From: Micromonospora siamensis
GTDB taxonomy: Bacteria; Actinomycetota; Actinomycetes; Mycobacteriales; Micromonosporaceae
Assembly (NCBI RefSeq): GCF_900090305.1
Contig: NZ_LT607751.1
Coordinates: forward strand, 4,278,001-4,342,000
Reading direction: 5' to 3'
DNA: 64,000 bases
The translations under genes were made by a program, and so were the position numbers. Each line of letters begins with the position of its first letter. Positions within the stretch are counted from its first letter, which is position 1. The notes beneath the pieces were generated by a model, which saw only the letters and a program-made list of their open reading frames with translations, did not search any database and was not told the DNA's origin. Shown here piece by piece: positions 26,544 through 35,341 of this stretch.

Positions 26544-27077
26544 TCAGTCCGGCCGGTGGCCGATGCCGGCCATCGGCGTGCCGACCGCCTTCTCGTAGCG
26601 GATCACGTCGCTGAGCCGTACCCGGCGGCCGTCCGGCAGGCTTCGGCACGTCGGCCACATGATCGACCGCAGTGCCGGGTTCTCCACGGCCCGCAACGTC
26701 TCGGCCGGGTCCAGCTCCACCCCGGTCTCGTCGCACCAGGCGACGACGGCGGCCCAGAAGCGGTCCACGGTCTCCCACGCCTCGACGGTGCGGGGCCCGC
26801 GCAGCGGCAACAGCTCCTCGGTGGTGAGCAGACCGTCGATGCCGTGCGACGCCGCGTTCTGCAGATCCTCGATGAAGTCGTACGCCACCTCGGCGGCCGG
26901 GCCCTCCCCGGTCAGCAGCTCCTCCACGACGCCGAGGACCGCCGCGACCCGCCGGTTGCGCCGCACCACGTCCATCACGACGTCGCGCACCGGGACCTCG
27001 CCGCCCGCGGTGGGGAGGCCGGCGGCGGACATCAGCCGCTCGACGGGAGTCCTCGATCGCCGCTTGAACAGTCCCAC
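26544..27077 (-). CDS. Hypothetical protein, 177 residues
   Basis: Started at the GTG at 27077 because GGAGG lies nine bases upstream. The N-terminus is basic (GLFKRRSRTPVERL); the rest is acidic and mostly helical, with EELLTGEGPAAEVAYDFIEDLQNAASHG, a WETVDRFWAAVVAWCDETG stretch and the C-terminal SLPDGRRVRLSDVIRYEKAVG. No membrane segment. No family is recognised. It faces a divergent group of small genes that includes an immunity protein, which loosely suggests a toxin-immunity setting. Confidence 0.6.
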   Translation of the reverse strand: MGLFKRRSRTPVERLMSAAGLPTAGGEVPVRDVVMDVVRRNRRVAAVLGVVEELLTGEGPAAEVAYDFIEDLQNAASHGIDGLLTTEELLPLRGPRTVEAWETVDRFWAAVVAWCDETGVELDPAETLRAVENPALRSIMWPTCRSLPDGRRVRLSDVIRYEKAVGTPMAGIGHRPD

Positions 27078-27230
27078 TGGTCGCACCCTCCGGGTAGTCG
27101 TGGCGTCCGGGTCGGCCGCCGTCCGGGCCGCATGATCATGCCAGGCGGGTACGCTGCCCGCCAGATTCTCCTTGCCGGCGGGTGGCACCGGTGGAGGGCC
27201 TGGCGCGCGCCGCCGTGAAACGATGCCGGC

Positions 27231-27539
27231 ATGCCTGACCACCTGGCTCTACCCGCGCCCTGGTGGGACCTCCGCAACGGGGGCGCAGCAGAGCAACGAC
27301 AGATCACGGCCCTGACGGACGAACTGATCCGCGAGACCTCACCAGGCCATCCGCTGTACGAGGCCGCGTTCGTCGTCGCCGGACGGTCACAGGCACGCGA
27401 CGATGTGCTGCTCGAGGTCGGCGATCGCTGGGCACTCGTCCACGTGACCTGGAGTGGGAAAGCGGAGACGCCGCCCCGGCCGAGATGCGTCATCCTAGCC
27501 ACAGCTCGTGACGTCGACCGTGCTCTGGCGGCTGGATGA
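27231..27539 (+). CDS. Hypothetical protein, 102 residues
   Basis: Small soluble protein starting MPDHLALPAPWWDLRNGG. A short N-terminal helix is followed by strands RDDVLLEVGDRWALVHVTWSGKAE and a PRCVILATARDVDRAL end. The DDVLLEV-WALVHVTWSG pattern occurs in small unknown actinobacterial proteins. No ribosome site is obvious. It lies 60 bases before an Imm51-type gene in the same direction, so both may serve a toxin-immunity locus. Confidence 0.6.
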   Translation: MPDHLALPAPWWDLRNGGAAEQRQITALTDELIRETSPGHPLYEAAFVVAGRSQARDDVLLEVGDRWALVHVTWSGKAETPPRPRCVILATARDVDRALAAG

Positions 27540-27599
27540 CCTCACCCCCCGGCCGCTCGACACCGACTTCGTGTCGGAGGGGTCTGTCAGGATGCGCCG

Positions 27600-27938
27600 G
27601 TGGATCCCGTAGAGGTGGCACAGACCGAGCCCGGCGAATACTTCTTGTCCCTGGAGGCCGGGACGACCGATGTGGACGACCTGATCTCCGAACTCGGGCA
27701 CGAACCCAATGGCTACTTCTGGGAGGGGGTCGTCGAGCTTCTCGTCGCCACGGATGCCCCGGGGCTTGACGGCCGCTTCGTGTCCGACCCCGAGGGCGGC
27801 GCCTTCTTCGCCACCAGCAACGACCGACAGGCACTGGACGACCTGGCGGTCCTGCTCACGGCGGTGGCGGCCGATCGGGACCGGCTGCGACGACTCGTCG
27901 AGCACGCTCGCGCGACCGGCTTCGAGTTCGACGACTGA
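27600..27938 (+). CDS. Immunity protein 51 family (Imm51)
   Basis: 112 residues from the GTG at 27600. The core HEPNGYFWEGVVELLV, the FVSDPEGGAFFA strand and the C-terminal LVEHARATGFEFDD match the Imm51 family, immunity proteins of polymorphic toxin systems that neutralise a cognate toxin in the cytoplasm. No toxin, WXG100 or secretion gene is visible nearby, so it seems to be an orphan that may protect against a sibling's toxin. The flanking small genes could be further immunity-like genes. Confidence 0.75.
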   Translation: MDPVEVAQTEPGEYFLSLEAGTTDVDDLISELGHEPNGYFWEGVVELLVATDAPGLDGRFVSDPEGGAFFATSNDRQALDDLAVLLTAVAADRDRLRRLVEHARATGFEFDD

Positions 27939-28035
27939 ACCGGAGCCACGCCCGGTGGCTGTCACACCGCCCGACTGCCGTCCGCCGGCATCCGGCGTCG
28001 TGCCGCAAGATGCGCGCCCCTCCTACCGTGTCGGC

Positions 28036-28317
28036 ATGCAGTGGTATCTCGCGTTCGCAGGCGTCGCGCTCGTCACCGGGATCACCGCCCTGATCGTCCG
28101 ACGTCGGCGGCGTAGGCCGCAGACGGCGGAGGAGAAGGCAGCCGCCGCCCGGGCCGCGATGCGTGCGATCCGCCGCAGTTCGCCACGTCCCGGTCGCGAC
28201 GTCTTCGAGCGGGGGTGGGGCGTACCCGACCGGCACTCCGCAGCGGTCGTGGACAACGCGGCCTATGGCGACGCGGCGACCTTCGATTCCGGCGGTGGCG
28301 GCGGAGGGACGGACTGA
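28036..28317 (+). CDS. Small single-span membrane protein
   Basis: 93 residues. One N-terminal membrane helix (WYLAFAGVALVTGITALIV) is followed by an Arg-rich stop-transfer (RRRRRR), an Ala/Glu helix and a soluble tail ending in a run of Gly (GGGGGGTD). The ATG follows a TACCGT hexamer at a distance that suits a leaderless transcript. Function unknown. Confidence 0.6.
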   Translation: MQWYLAFAGVALVTGITALIVRRRRRRPQTAEEKAAAARAAMRAIRRSSPRPGRDVFERGWGVPDRHSAAVVDNAAYGDAATFDSGGGGGGTD

Positions 28318-28365
28318 GTTCGGCCGGGGCCCGACGTGTCACACCTGTCGGCCACACTGTCGAGC

Positions 28366-28926
28366 GTGTCGTCACCCCGTAGCGTCGCCGAGCTGTCCGA
28401 CCTCACCCGCACCGGCCGACGCGTCAGATACCTGCACTTCTGGGGCCACCAGCCGCAGCGGGACGGCAGCATCGGCGCGGGCTGCCTGAGTCAGTGGTGG
28501 CCGGCGCCGTTCACGGTGGACGGCCGGACGTTCGCCACCGCCGAGCACTGGATGATGTGGCACAAGGCGGCGCTCTTCGGTGACGAGGAGACCGGCGAGC
28601 GGATCCTCGCCGCCCGGCACCCGCACCGGGCCAAGGCGCTCGGCCGGCAGGTGCGCGGCTTCGACGAGGCGACCTGGATCGCCCGCCGGTACCCGATCGT
28701 GGTGGCCGGCAGCGTCGCGAAGTTCGGCCAGCACGACGGGCTGGGGGCATATCTGCTCGGCACCGGCGACCGGGTGCTGGTCGAGGCGAGCCCGACCGAC
28801 CGCATCTGGGGCATCGGGCTGACCGCCGACGACCCGCGCGCCGCCGACCCGGCCGACTGGCGCGGCGAGAATCTGCTCGGCTTCGCCCTGATGAAGGCCC
28901 GGGAGAGGCTGCGCGACGGGCGGTGA
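28366..28926 (+). CDS. NADAR (YbiA/RibX-like) domain protein
   Basis: 186 residues from the GTG at 28366; an in-frame GTG ten codons earlier is possible. Hallmarks of the NADAR fold are YLHFWGHQP, CLSQWWPAPF, FATAEHWMMWHKA, ARHPHRAKALGRQV, and DRIWGIGL with ENLLGFALMKARERL. Family members hydrolyse N-glycosidic bonds of riboflavin intermediates or act on ADP-ribosylated targets. The NUDIX gene downstream in the same direction supports a role in nucleotide or ADP-ribose metabolism. Confidence 0.88.
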   Translation: MSSPRSVAELSDLTRTGRRVRYLHFWGHQPQRDGSIGAGCLSQWWPAPFTVDGRTFATAEHWMMWHKAALFGDEETGERILAARHPHRAKALGRQVRGFDEATWIARRYPIVVAGSVAKFGQHDGLGAYLLGTGDRVLVEASPTDRIWGIGLTADDPRAADPADWRGENLLGFALMKARERLRDGR

Positions 28927-28973
28927 CCCGCGCGGTGGGCGACCGGCCGTCCGGGCCGGTAACGTGCGGCGAC

Positions 28974-29483
28974 ATGACCGGCGCACCGTACTCGCACTGC
29001 TCGTACTGCGGCTCGGCCTACCCGGCGGGGGCCGGCTGGCCGCGGGTCTGCGCGGTCTGCGGCCAGACGGTCTGGCGCAATCCGCTGCCGGTGGCGGTGG
29101 CGCTGCTGCCGGTACGCACCGACGCCGGGCTCGGCCTGGTGGCGGTCCGCCGGGACATCGAGCCGGCCCGCGGCGAGCTCGCGCTCCCCGGCGGCTTCAT
29201 CGAGTACGGCGAGGAGTGGTCCGACGCGCTGGTCCGGGAGCTGCGGGAGGAGACCGGCCTGATCGGCCGCGCCGACGAGGTCGAGCTGTTCGCGGTGCAC
29301 GGGGCGCCGGCCGGCGGCACCATGATGGTCTTCGGGGTGCTGCCCGAGCGGCCGGCCGGCGAACTGCCGCCGTCGGCGCCGACCGAGGAGGCCACCGAGT
29401 GGCTGGTGCTCACCGAACCGGTGGAACTGGCCTTCTCCACCCACACCCGGGCGATGGCCGACTTCTTCGCCGGTCGGGGCTGA
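28974..29483 (+). CDS. NUDIX hydrolase with N-terminal zinc ribbon
   Basis: 169 residues from the ATG at 28974. Two CxxC pairs (CSYCG and CAVCG) make a zinc ribbon in the first 32 residues, as in NudC-like proteins. The full Nudix box is present: G-x5-E-x7-RELREETGL, starting at GGFIEYGEE. It should hydrolyse a nucleoside diphosphate linked to another group, perhaps NADH or ADP-ribose. It lies 47 bases after the NADAR gene. Substrate is inferred only from the ribbon and the neighbour. Confidence 0.88.
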   Translation: MTGAPYSHCSYCGSAYPAGAGWPRVCAVCGQTVWRNPLPVAVALLPVRTDAGLGLVAVRRDIEPARGELALPGGFIEYGEEWSDALVRELREETGLIGRADEVELFAVHGAPAGGTMMVFGVLPERPAGELPPSAPTEEATEWLVLTEPVELAFSTHTRAMADFFAGRG

Positions 29484-29560
29484 CCGGTCCCGAGACGGCC
29501 TCGCAATTCCCACTGGTTGAATGGGGGATGGCAGCGTCGCCGAACGGTCAGGAGGCCGGC

Positions 29561-30850
29561 ATGTCCCGTACCCCGTCGTGGGAGGAGGCCCGGCACGACG
29601 ACCTGCGGGCCCGGCAGTGGCTGGCCGGCCGGGCCGACGGCGGCGGGGTGTCCCGGCAGGGGCTGCTGGAACTGGGTGCGGCGATGGGCGCGCTGACCGC
29701 CGCGGCGCGCGAACGGGAGCCGGTCGCGGTGGCCGCCGACCCGGTAGGCGTCGACCCGGGCCCGGCGGGCGGCATCGTCAAGCCGCTGCCGCCGGAGCTG
29801 CTCACGCCGCTGGACACCAACGCCGAGATGCGCTGGGAGGCGATGGCCGGGCAGGGGTACGTCGTCCCCACCGACCGGTTCTTCGTCCGCAACCACACCC
29901 GCACCCCCGCGATCGACCCGGACGACTGGCGGCTCAGCCTGTTCGGCACCGGCCTGCGCGGGCGGCCCGACCGGGACCGGCCGGTCGAGTTCGGCCTGGC
30001 CGACCTGCGGCGGCTGCCGGCCGAGCGGATCACCGCGCTGGTCGAGTGCGCCGGCAACGGCCGCCGGTTCTTCGACGAACAGCAGGGCACGCCCGCGCCG
30101 GGCGTGGCCTGGGGGCTCGGCGGCGTCGGGGTGGCCAGCTGGACGGGGGTACGGCTGTCGACGGTGCTGCGGCTGGCCGGGCTGACCGACGCCGCGGTCG
30201 ACGTGATGCCGGAGGGCCTGGACCCGGCGTACGTCACCGGCGGGGTGGACCTGGGCCGGGTACGTCGACCGTTGCCGCTGGGCAAGGCCCTCGACGACGT
30301 GTTGCTGGCGTACGCGATGAACGACGAGCCGCTGCCGCCGGACCACGGCTTCCCGGTGCGGGTGGTGGTGCCCGGCTGGATCGGCATCGCCTCGATCAAG
30401 TGGGTCGGCCCGGTGGAGGTCTCCGCCAGCCCGCTCTTCTCCCCCTGGAACACCCGGTTCTACCGGATGTTCGGCCCCGGCCACGCGGGCGACGGGGACC
30501 CGCTCACCGCCCAGTCGGTGAAGAGCGCCTTCGAGCTGCCCTGGGACGTCCGCGTCCCGGCCGGCGCCGACCTGCTGCTACGCGGCCGGTCCTGGTCCGG
30601 CAACGGGCCGATCCGCACCGTCGAGGTGGACACCGGGGACGGGTGGCGTCCCGCCGAACTGGTCGCCGCCGACGCCGGTGGGCCGTGGCAGCGGTGGACT
30701 GTCCGGTGGCGCCCGACCGCGCCGGGGGCGTACCGCCTGCGGGCCCGGGCCACCGACGTCACCGACGCGGCACAGCCGGACCGGGCCGCTCCCAACGAGC
30801 TGGGCTACCTCTTCGACGGGGTGGTCCGGCACCCGGTCACGGTCGTCTGA
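29561..30850 (+). CDS. Sulfite oxidase-like molybdopterin oxidoreductase
   Basis: 429 residues from the ATG at 29561, which has AGGAGG six bases upstream (an ATG at 29528 lacks one). The molybdopterin domain has VPTDRFFVRNHTRTP and the catalytic-cysteine segment ALVECAGNGRRFF, then WGLGGVGVASWTGVRL and FPVRVVVPGWIGIASIKWVG. A C-terminal Ig-like dimerisation domain ends the protein. The N-terminal hydrophobic stretch SRQGLLELGAAMGAL resembles a Tat signal that has lost one arginine, so export is doubtful. It probably oxidises sulfite or a similar oxyanion. The sulfur-linked riboswitch operon follows. Confidence 0.88.
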   Translation: MSRTPSWEEARHDDLRARQWLAGRADGGGVSRQGLLELGAAMGALTAAAREREPVAVAADPVGVDPGPAGGIVKPLPPELLTPLDTNAEMRWEAMAGQGYVVPTDRFFVRNHTRTPAIDPDDWRLSLFGTGLRGRPDRDRPVEFGLADLRRLPAERITALVECAGNGRRFFDEQQGTPAPGVAWGLGGVGVASWTGVRLSTVLRLAGLTDAAVDVMPEGLDPAYVTGGVDLGRVRRPLPLGKALDDVLLAYAMNDEPLPPDHGFPVRVVVPGWIGIASIKWVGPVEVSASPLFSPWNTRFYRMFGPGHAGDGDPLTAQSVKSAFELPWDVRVPAGADLLLRGRSWSGNGPIRTVEVDTGDGWRPAELVAADAGGPWQRWTVRWRPTAPGAYRLRARATDVTDAAQPDRAAPNELGYLFDGVVRHPVTVV

Positions 30851-30856
30851 GCGGGT

Positions 30857-30890
30857 GCCTTACCTGGGCCGCGACCGGCCCGGGTAAGGC
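30857..30890 (+). terminator. Hairpin after sulfite oxidase-like gene
   Basis: A 15-base stem with one G-T pair (30857-30871 with 30876-30890) and a CGAC loop begins six bases after the stop codon, isolating this gene from the riboswitch transcript. Confidence 0.7.
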
Positions 30891-30941
30891 CTGCGGGGTG
30901 AGGGTGGTCATAACGACTGGACGATCACCGGGGGCAGCTCC

Positions 30942-30947
30942 TAGATT
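30942..30947 (+). promoter_or_regulatory. -10 box before the SAM-IV riboswitch
   Basis: TAGATT lies four bases before the first G of the riboswitch P1 region, so transcription would start at its 5' end. A weak -35 (TGGACG, 30918-30923) is 18 bases upstream. Confidence 0.5.
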
Positions 30948-30952
30948 TCTGG

Positions 30953-31056
30953 TCAGGTCATGAGCGCCAGCGCGAAGCCCCGGCTCGCTGGCCGGCAACC
31001 CTCCTCCACGGTGGGGTGCTCCGGGTGAGGACCGGGCACCGGCGTGTCGCCGGTGC
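30953..31056 (+). ncRNA. SAM-IV riboswitch
   Basis: The conserved S-adenosylmethionine-binding core can be read in order: P1 opening GGTCATGAGCGCCAGCG, CCCCGGCTCGCTGGCCGGCA, CCTCC-loop-GGTGGGGTG and CTCCGGGTGA closing with GACC. P1 pairs GGTC (30956-30959) with GACC (31030-31033). A downstream hairpin with a 9-base perfect stem (31036-31044 with 31048-31056) fits the extra SAM-IV helix. SAM-IV riboswitches occur in actinobacteria before sulfur amino-acid genes and turn them off when SAM is plentiful. A short peptide frame and an ABC importer follow. Confidence 0.9.
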
Positions 31057-31102
31057 AAGCGTGGCCTGGTTCCCAGGTCAACACACCGACCCAGGGAGAA
31101 CC

Positions 31103-31228
31103 ATGCCTGCCTTTCCTTCCGCGTCACCCGTCGCGTCGTCCGCGACCGGCCCGATGCTGGTCAAACGGCGGCACGTCGACCTGATGCGGGTCTGCAGCGA
31201 CGGCTGTCGTCGCCGCCCCACGCTCTGA
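31103..31228 (+). CDS. Cysteine-containing leader peptide
   Basis: A 41-codon frame with a strong ribosome site (GGGAGAACC then ATG). Its C-terminal half, MLVKRRHVDLMRVCSDGC, matches the RHVDL-type leader peptides known before actinobacterial sulfur genes; an internal ATG at 31154 would give only this part. Two Cys codons near the end (residues 31 and 35) suggest ribosome stalling when cysteinyl-tRNA is low, a form of attenuation. It sits between the SAM-IV riboswitch and the importer genes, 103 bases before the next start. Confidence 0.75.
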   Translation: MPAFPSASPVASSATGPMLVKRRHVDLMRVCSDGCRRRPTL

Positions 31229-31331
31229 TCCACCCCTCCCCTCCCCGCACCACCCGAAGCGGTGTGCCCTCCTGCGGCGCACCGTCGGTGGCGTGCGCCC
31301 GTGCGCCGCCCGACATCCCTCGGAGAGACCC

Positions 31332-32189
31332 GTGCGATTCCTTCCCGCCCTGTCCAAGGTGGCCGCCCTCGGCGCCGCCGCCGTGCTCGCCGCCACCACG
31401 CTCACCGCCTGCGGTGGGGACGACTCCACCGCCTCGGCCGACAACCCGTACGGGTTGCAGCAGGCGGGCGTGCTGCGGGCCGGCACGCTGACCGACGCCC
31501 CGCCGAACGTGTACCTCAAGGACGGAAAGTTCACCGGCTTCGACAACGACCTGCTCACCGCGGTGGCCGGCAAGGTCGGCCTGAGGGTGGAGTTCGTCGG
31601 CACCGACTTCTCCGCGCTGCTGTCGCAGGTCAACAACCGCAAGTTCGACGTGGGCAGCTCGTCGATCACCATCACCGAGGCGCGGAAGAAGACCGTCGAC
31701 TTCGGCAACGGCTACGACTTCGGCTACTTCGGACTCGACGTGCCGGCCGGCTCCCCGATCACCGGTTTCGACCAACTCGCCGGCAAGCGGGTGGTCGTGG
31801 TGCAGGGCACCGTGCAGGACGACTACGCCACCGGCAAGGGTCTCGACCCGGTGCGGGTGCCCGACTACAACGGCGCGCTCAACCAGCTCAGGGCCGGCAC
31901 CGCGGACGCCTGGATCGCCCCCGCCGAGATCGGCGAGAAGTCCGCTGCGGACAGCGCCGGCAAGATCAAGGTGGCGGCCAAGGAGCTCAGCCCCGCCCCG
32001 ACCGCGTACGCGGTGGCCAAGGGGAACGACAAGCTCCGCGAGGCGCTGAACAAGGGCCTGGACGAGGTGATCGCCGACGGCACCTGGACCAGGCTCCAGG
32101 CGCAGTACTACCCGGGCCGGCCGATCCCGGCCGACTTCAAGCCGGGCAGCGGCACCGTGGCGGCGCCGTCGCCGTCGGCGGCTTCCTGA
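31332..32189 (+). CDS. Polar amino-acid ABC importer, substrate-binding lipoprotein
   Basis: 285 residues from the GTG at 31332 (GGAG seven bases upstream). The N-terminus is a lipoprotein signal with lipobox LTAC, so the mature protein is anchored outside the membrane. The SBP_bac_3 fold shows in VLRAGTLTDAPPNVYLKDGKFTGFDNDLLTAVAGKVG, FDVGSSSITITEARKKTVDFG and LDEVIADGTWTRLQAQYY. Being under a SAM-IV riboswitch and a cysteine leader, it most likely binds cystine, cysteine or methionine. Asp/Glu-rich ligand contacts were not worked out. Confidence 0.88.
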   Translation: MRFLPALSKVAALGAAAVLAATTLTACGGDDSTASADNPYGLQQAGVLRAGTLTDAPPNVYLKDGKFTGFDNDLLTAVAGKVGLRVEFVGTDFSALLSQVNNRKFDVGSSSITITEARKKTVDFGNGYDFGYFGLDVPAGSPITGFDQLAGKRVVVVQGTVQDDYATGKGLDPVRVPDYNGALNQLRAGTADAWIAPAEIGEKSAADSAGKIKVAAKELSPAPTAYAVAKGNDKLREALNKGLDEVIADGTWTRLQAQYYPGRPIPADFKPGSGTVAAPSPSAAS

Positions 32190-32226
32190 CGTACGCACCA
32201 GACGAGCGGGGCGGTGGGAGAACACG

Positions 32227-33030
32227 ATGGATCCGTTGAGCACCCTGTGGGAGACCTTCTTCGACTGGGACGCCATGCGCGAGGCGCTGCCCGAGATGCT
32301 CACCGTCGGGCTGCCCAACACGCTGATCCTGGCGGTCTCCGCCGCCCTGCTCGGCTCGGTGCTGGGGATGCTGCTGGCGATCGCCGGCATCTCGCGTACC
32401 CGATGGTTGCGCTGGCCGGCGCGGGTCTACACCGACGTCTTCCGGGGCCTGCCCGCCGCGGCGACGATCCTGCTGATCGGCGTCGGCCTCGCGCCGTTCG
32501 GCCTGCGGGTGTGGGGACCCAACCCGTACCCGCTGGGCATCCTGGCGCTGTCGCTGATCGCCGCCGCCTACATCGGGGAGATCTTCCGGGCCGGCATCCA
32601 GAGCGTCGAGGCGGCGCAGCTGGAGGGCGCCCGCGCGCTCGGCTTCTCCTGGGGTGAGGCGATGCGGATGGTGATCGTCCCGCAGGGCGTACGCCGGGTG
32701 CTGCCGGCCTGGGTGAACCAGCTGATCGCCCTGATCAAGGACTCCAGCCTGGTCTACTTCCTCGGCCTGGTGGCCAGCCAGCGGGAGCTGTTCCGGATCG
32801 GGCAGGACTACGCGGCCACCACCGGCAACGAGTCCGCGCTGCTGCTGGCGGGGCTGTTCTACCTGGCGCTGACCGTGCCGCTGACCCACGCGGTCAACGC
32901 CATCGACCGGCGGCTTCGGCAGGGCCGCGCGGTCGCCGCCGACCCGGACGACGACGGCGGCCTGGCGGTGGCCGGGCAGACCGCCCTGCCGCCGCAGACC
33001 GCCGCCCCGAGCACGAAGGAGCCCCGATGA
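32227..33030 (+). CDS. Amino-acid ABC importer permease
   Basis: 267 residues; GGGAG lies just upstream of the ATG. A HisM-like fold: membrane helices near residues 25-55, 75-100, 105-125 and 190-235. The EAA loop is [29 protein letters not shown], the standard ATPase contact. The C-terminal 40 residues are a hydrophilic tail rich in Asp, Gly and Pro. It is the second gene of the importer operon and overlaps the ATPase gene as ATGA. Confidence 0.9.
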   Translation: MDPLSTLWETFFDWDAMREALPEMLTVGLPNTLILAVSAALLGSVLGMLLAIAGISRTRWLRWPARVYTDVFRGLPAAATILLIGVGLAPFGLRVWGPNPYPLGILALSLIAAAYIGEIFRAGIQSVEAAQLEGARALGFSWGEAMRMVIVPQGVRRVLPAWVNQLIALIKDSSLVYFLGLVASQRELFRIGQDYAATTGNESALLLAGLFYLALTVPLTHAVNAIDRRLRQGRAVAADPDDDGGLAVAGQTALPPQTAAPSTKEPR

Positions 33031-33770
33031 GCACCGCGACCGCCACCTCGGTGAGCCTCGCCGTCCGCGACGTGCACCTGGCCTTCGGCGCCAACAGGGT
33101 GCTGCGCGGCGCCGACCTGGACGTCGCCCGGGGCGGTACGGCCTGCGTGATCGGCCCGTCCGGCTCCGGCAAGTCCACCCTGCTGCGCACGATCAACCGG
33201 CTGATCGAGCCGGACGCCGGCGACGTGCTGCTGGACGGGCGCAGCGTGCTGCGCGACGACCCGGACGCGCTGCGCCAGCGGATCGGCATGGTGTTCCAGC
33301 AGTTCAACCTCTTCCCGCACATGACCGTGCTGCGCAACGTCACCCTCGCCCTGCGCCGGCTGAAGAAGCTGGGCGAGGACGAGGCGGCGCAGGTGGCCCG
33401 GGAGCAGCTGGAGCTGGTCGGGCTGGCCGGCAAGGCCGACTCCCGGCCGGCCCAGCTCTCCGGTGGCCAGCAGCAGCGGGTGGCGATCGCCCGGGCGCTG
33501 GCGCTGCGCCCCGAGGTGATGCTCTTCGACGAGGCGACCTCCGCGCTGGACCCGGAGCTGGTCAAGGGCGTCCTCGGGGTGATGGCCGACCTGGCCGCCG
33601 GCGGGATGACGATGGTGGTGGTGACCCACGAGATGGGCTTCGCCCGGAAGGTCGCCGACACCGTGGCGTTCATGGACCGGGGCGTGGTGCTGGAGGCCGG
33701 CGAGCCGGCCGCGATCTTCGAGCGCCCCGAGCATCCCCGGCTACGGCAGTTCCTGTCCCAGGTGCTCTGA
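33027..33770 (+). CDS. Amino-acid ABC importer ATPase
   Basis: 247 residues. Walker [11 protein letters not shown]-loop [16 protein letters not shown], signature LSGGQQQR, Walker [15 protein letters not shown] and the switch His in VVTHEMGFA are all intact. It belongs to the GlnQ/HisP group that energises polar amino-acid uptake. Last gene of the SAM-IV-controlled operon. Confidence 0.93.
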   Translation: MSTATATSVSLAVRDVHLAFGANRVLRGADLDVARGGTACVIGPSGSGKSTLLRTINRLIEPDAGDVLLDGRSVLRDDPDALRQRIGMVFQQFNLFPHMTVLRNVTLALRRLKKLGEDEAAQVAREQLELVGLAGKADSRPAQLSGGQQQRVAIARALALRPEVMLFDEATSALDPELVKGVLGVMADLAAGGMTMVVVTHEMGFARKVADTVAFMDRGVVLEAGEPAAIFERPEHPRLRQFLSQVL

Positions 33771-33777
33771 CCCGCGC

Positions 33778-34557
33778 TCAGCCGGCCGGCTGCGCCAGCC
33801 GTTCCATCCGGTTCCACCCGCTCCAGCCACGTTCCCGCATCAGGTCCCGCAGCCGCTCGGAGCGGGGGTCGTACTCGTCGGTGAGCGAGTCGAGCAGGTC
33901 GAACGGCAGATCGTCGTCCCCCACCTCGCCGAGGTCCAGTTGGCCGGCGGCCTCCGCCCGCTCGGCCAGGGCGACCATGATGTCGGCGACCTCCGGCAGC
34001 CGGGAACAGTCGGCCGGGTCGCCGTCGAAGATCTCCGACAGGAGCCGGTAGAGCCGCACGACCTGCGGGTCGTCGAGTTCGGCGAGCTTGCTGGGCATCC
34101 ACTCGCGGGCGCGGTCGGGCCAGCGGGCCGCGATCAGGATCCACCCGTCCCGCTCGCCCTTCAGCATCCGCTCGGACACCCCGATCTCCCGCAGTCGGTC
34201 GAGATAATGGGCCACCTCGGGCGGAAGCACCAGGCGGTTCCCGGAAGCGAGTTGGGCGATCTGCCGCCGGCTGGTCTCCAGCCTCTCGATCTCGTCGCGC
34301 AGGCGACGGTCGATCCGCCGGACGGCGTCGGTGAAGGTCGACTCGTCCGCCTCGATCAGCTCACCGATCTGCGACAGCGGCACGCCCGCGTTGGCGAGGG
34401 TACGGATCCGGATCAGTGACACCACCGCCGTCGCGCCGTACCGCCGGTAGCCGGAGGCGTCCCGGTCCGGCTCCGGCAGCAACCCGACCTGGTGGTAGTG
34501 CCGCACCGCCCGCACGGTGACGCCCGCGTACGACGCCAGTTGACCGATCGTCAGCAT
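33778..34557 (-). CDS. MerR family transcriptional regulator
   Basis: 259 residues. The winged helix-turn-helix is N-terminal ([41 protein letters not shown]) and the dimer coiled coil covers about 85-115. The C-terminal 140 residues are a helical effector domain of the TipAS-like kind seen in regulators of drug efflux. It lies downstream of, and in the same direction as, the ABC-2 exporter genes. The exporter promoter at 36140-36175 has the long spacer and dyad typical of MerR targets. Confidence 0.88.
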   Translation of the reverse strand: MLTIGQLASYAGVTVRAVRHYHQVGLLPEPDRDASGYRRYGATAVVSLIRIRTLANAGVPLSQIGELIEADESTFTDAVRRIDRRLRDEIERLETSRRQIAQLASGNRLVLPPEVAHYLDRLREIGVSERMLKGERDGWILIAARWPDRAREWMPSKLAELDDPQVVRLYRLLSEIFDGDPADCSRLPEVADIMVALAERAEAAGQLDLGEVGDDDLPFDLLDSLTDEYDPRSERLRDLMRERGWSGWNRMERLAQPAG

Positions 34558-34579
34558 GCTCTCGCCCCGCCGTCGTTCC

Positions 34580-35341
34580 TCAGGAGACCCGGCGACGGTA
34601 CGTGAGGCCCGCCACCAGGTAGGCGACGGCCAGGATGCCGACGCACCAGGCCAGGGCGACCCAGATGTCCGTGCCGACCGGCTGCCGGGTGAACAGGTGC
34701 CGGATCGCGTCGACGATGGCGGTCACCGGCTGGTGCTCGGCGAAGGCGCGTACCGGTCCGGGCATCGACCCGGTCGGCACGAAGGCCGAGCTGACGAAGG
34801 GCAGCAGGATCAGCGGGTAGGAGAACGCGCTGGCCCCGTCCACCGACGTCGCGGTCAGCCCGGGGATCACCGCGAGCCAGGTCAGGGCCAGGGTGAACAG
34901 CACCAGGATCCCGGCGACCGCGAGCCAGTCCAGCACGCCGGCCCCGGAGCGGAAGCCGATGAGCAGGGCGACGCCGACCACGACCACGAGCGAGACCAGG
35001 TTGGCCACCAGCGAGGTCAGCACGTGCGCCCACAGCACGGCGGACCGGGCGATCGGCATGGACTGGAAGCGTTCGAAGATGCCGCCCTGGATGTCGAGGA
35101 AGAGCCGGTAGGCGGTGTACGAGATGCCCGAGGCGATCGTGATGAGCAGGATGCCGGGCAGCAGGTAGTTGACGTACGAGTCGGTGCCGGTCTCGATGGC
35201 GCCGCCGAAGACGTAGACGAAGAGCAGCATGAAGGCGATCGGCATGATCGCGGTGGTGATGATGGTGTCGGGGCTGCGGCCGATGTGCCGCAGCGAGCGG
35301 CCGAGCAGGGCGGCGGTGTCGCCGAGGAAGTGCCTGTTCAT
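34580..35341 (-). CDS. ABC-2 type drug exporter permease
   Basis: 253 residues from the ATG at 35341, which overlaps the ATPase stop (ATGA). Six membrane helices in the ABC-2 pattern, with the family signature SGISYTAYRLFLDIQGGIFERFQSMPIARSAV between helices 2 and 3 and a final helix before a YRRRVS end. It resembles DrrB-like daunorubicin-type exporters. With the ATPase it should export a hydrophobic drug under MerR control. Confidence 0.9.
   Translation of the reverse strand: MNRHFLGDTAALLGRSLRHIGRSPDTIITTAIMPIAFMLLFVYVFGGAIETGTDSYVNYLLPGILLITIASGISYTAYRLFLDIQGGIFERFQSMPIARSAVLWAHVLTSLVANLVSLVVVVGVALLIGFRSGAGVLDWLAVAGILVLFTLALTWLAVIPGLTATSVDGASAFSYPLILLPFVSSAFVPTGSMPGPVRAFAEHQPVTAIVDAIRHLFTRQPVGTDIWVALAWCVGILAVAYLVAGLTYRRRVS

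Noticed and set aside
30953..31056. Cobalamin riboswitch or T-box as alternative for the leader
   Set aside because: No cobalamin core or T-box motif; the sequence fits the SAM-IV core in order.
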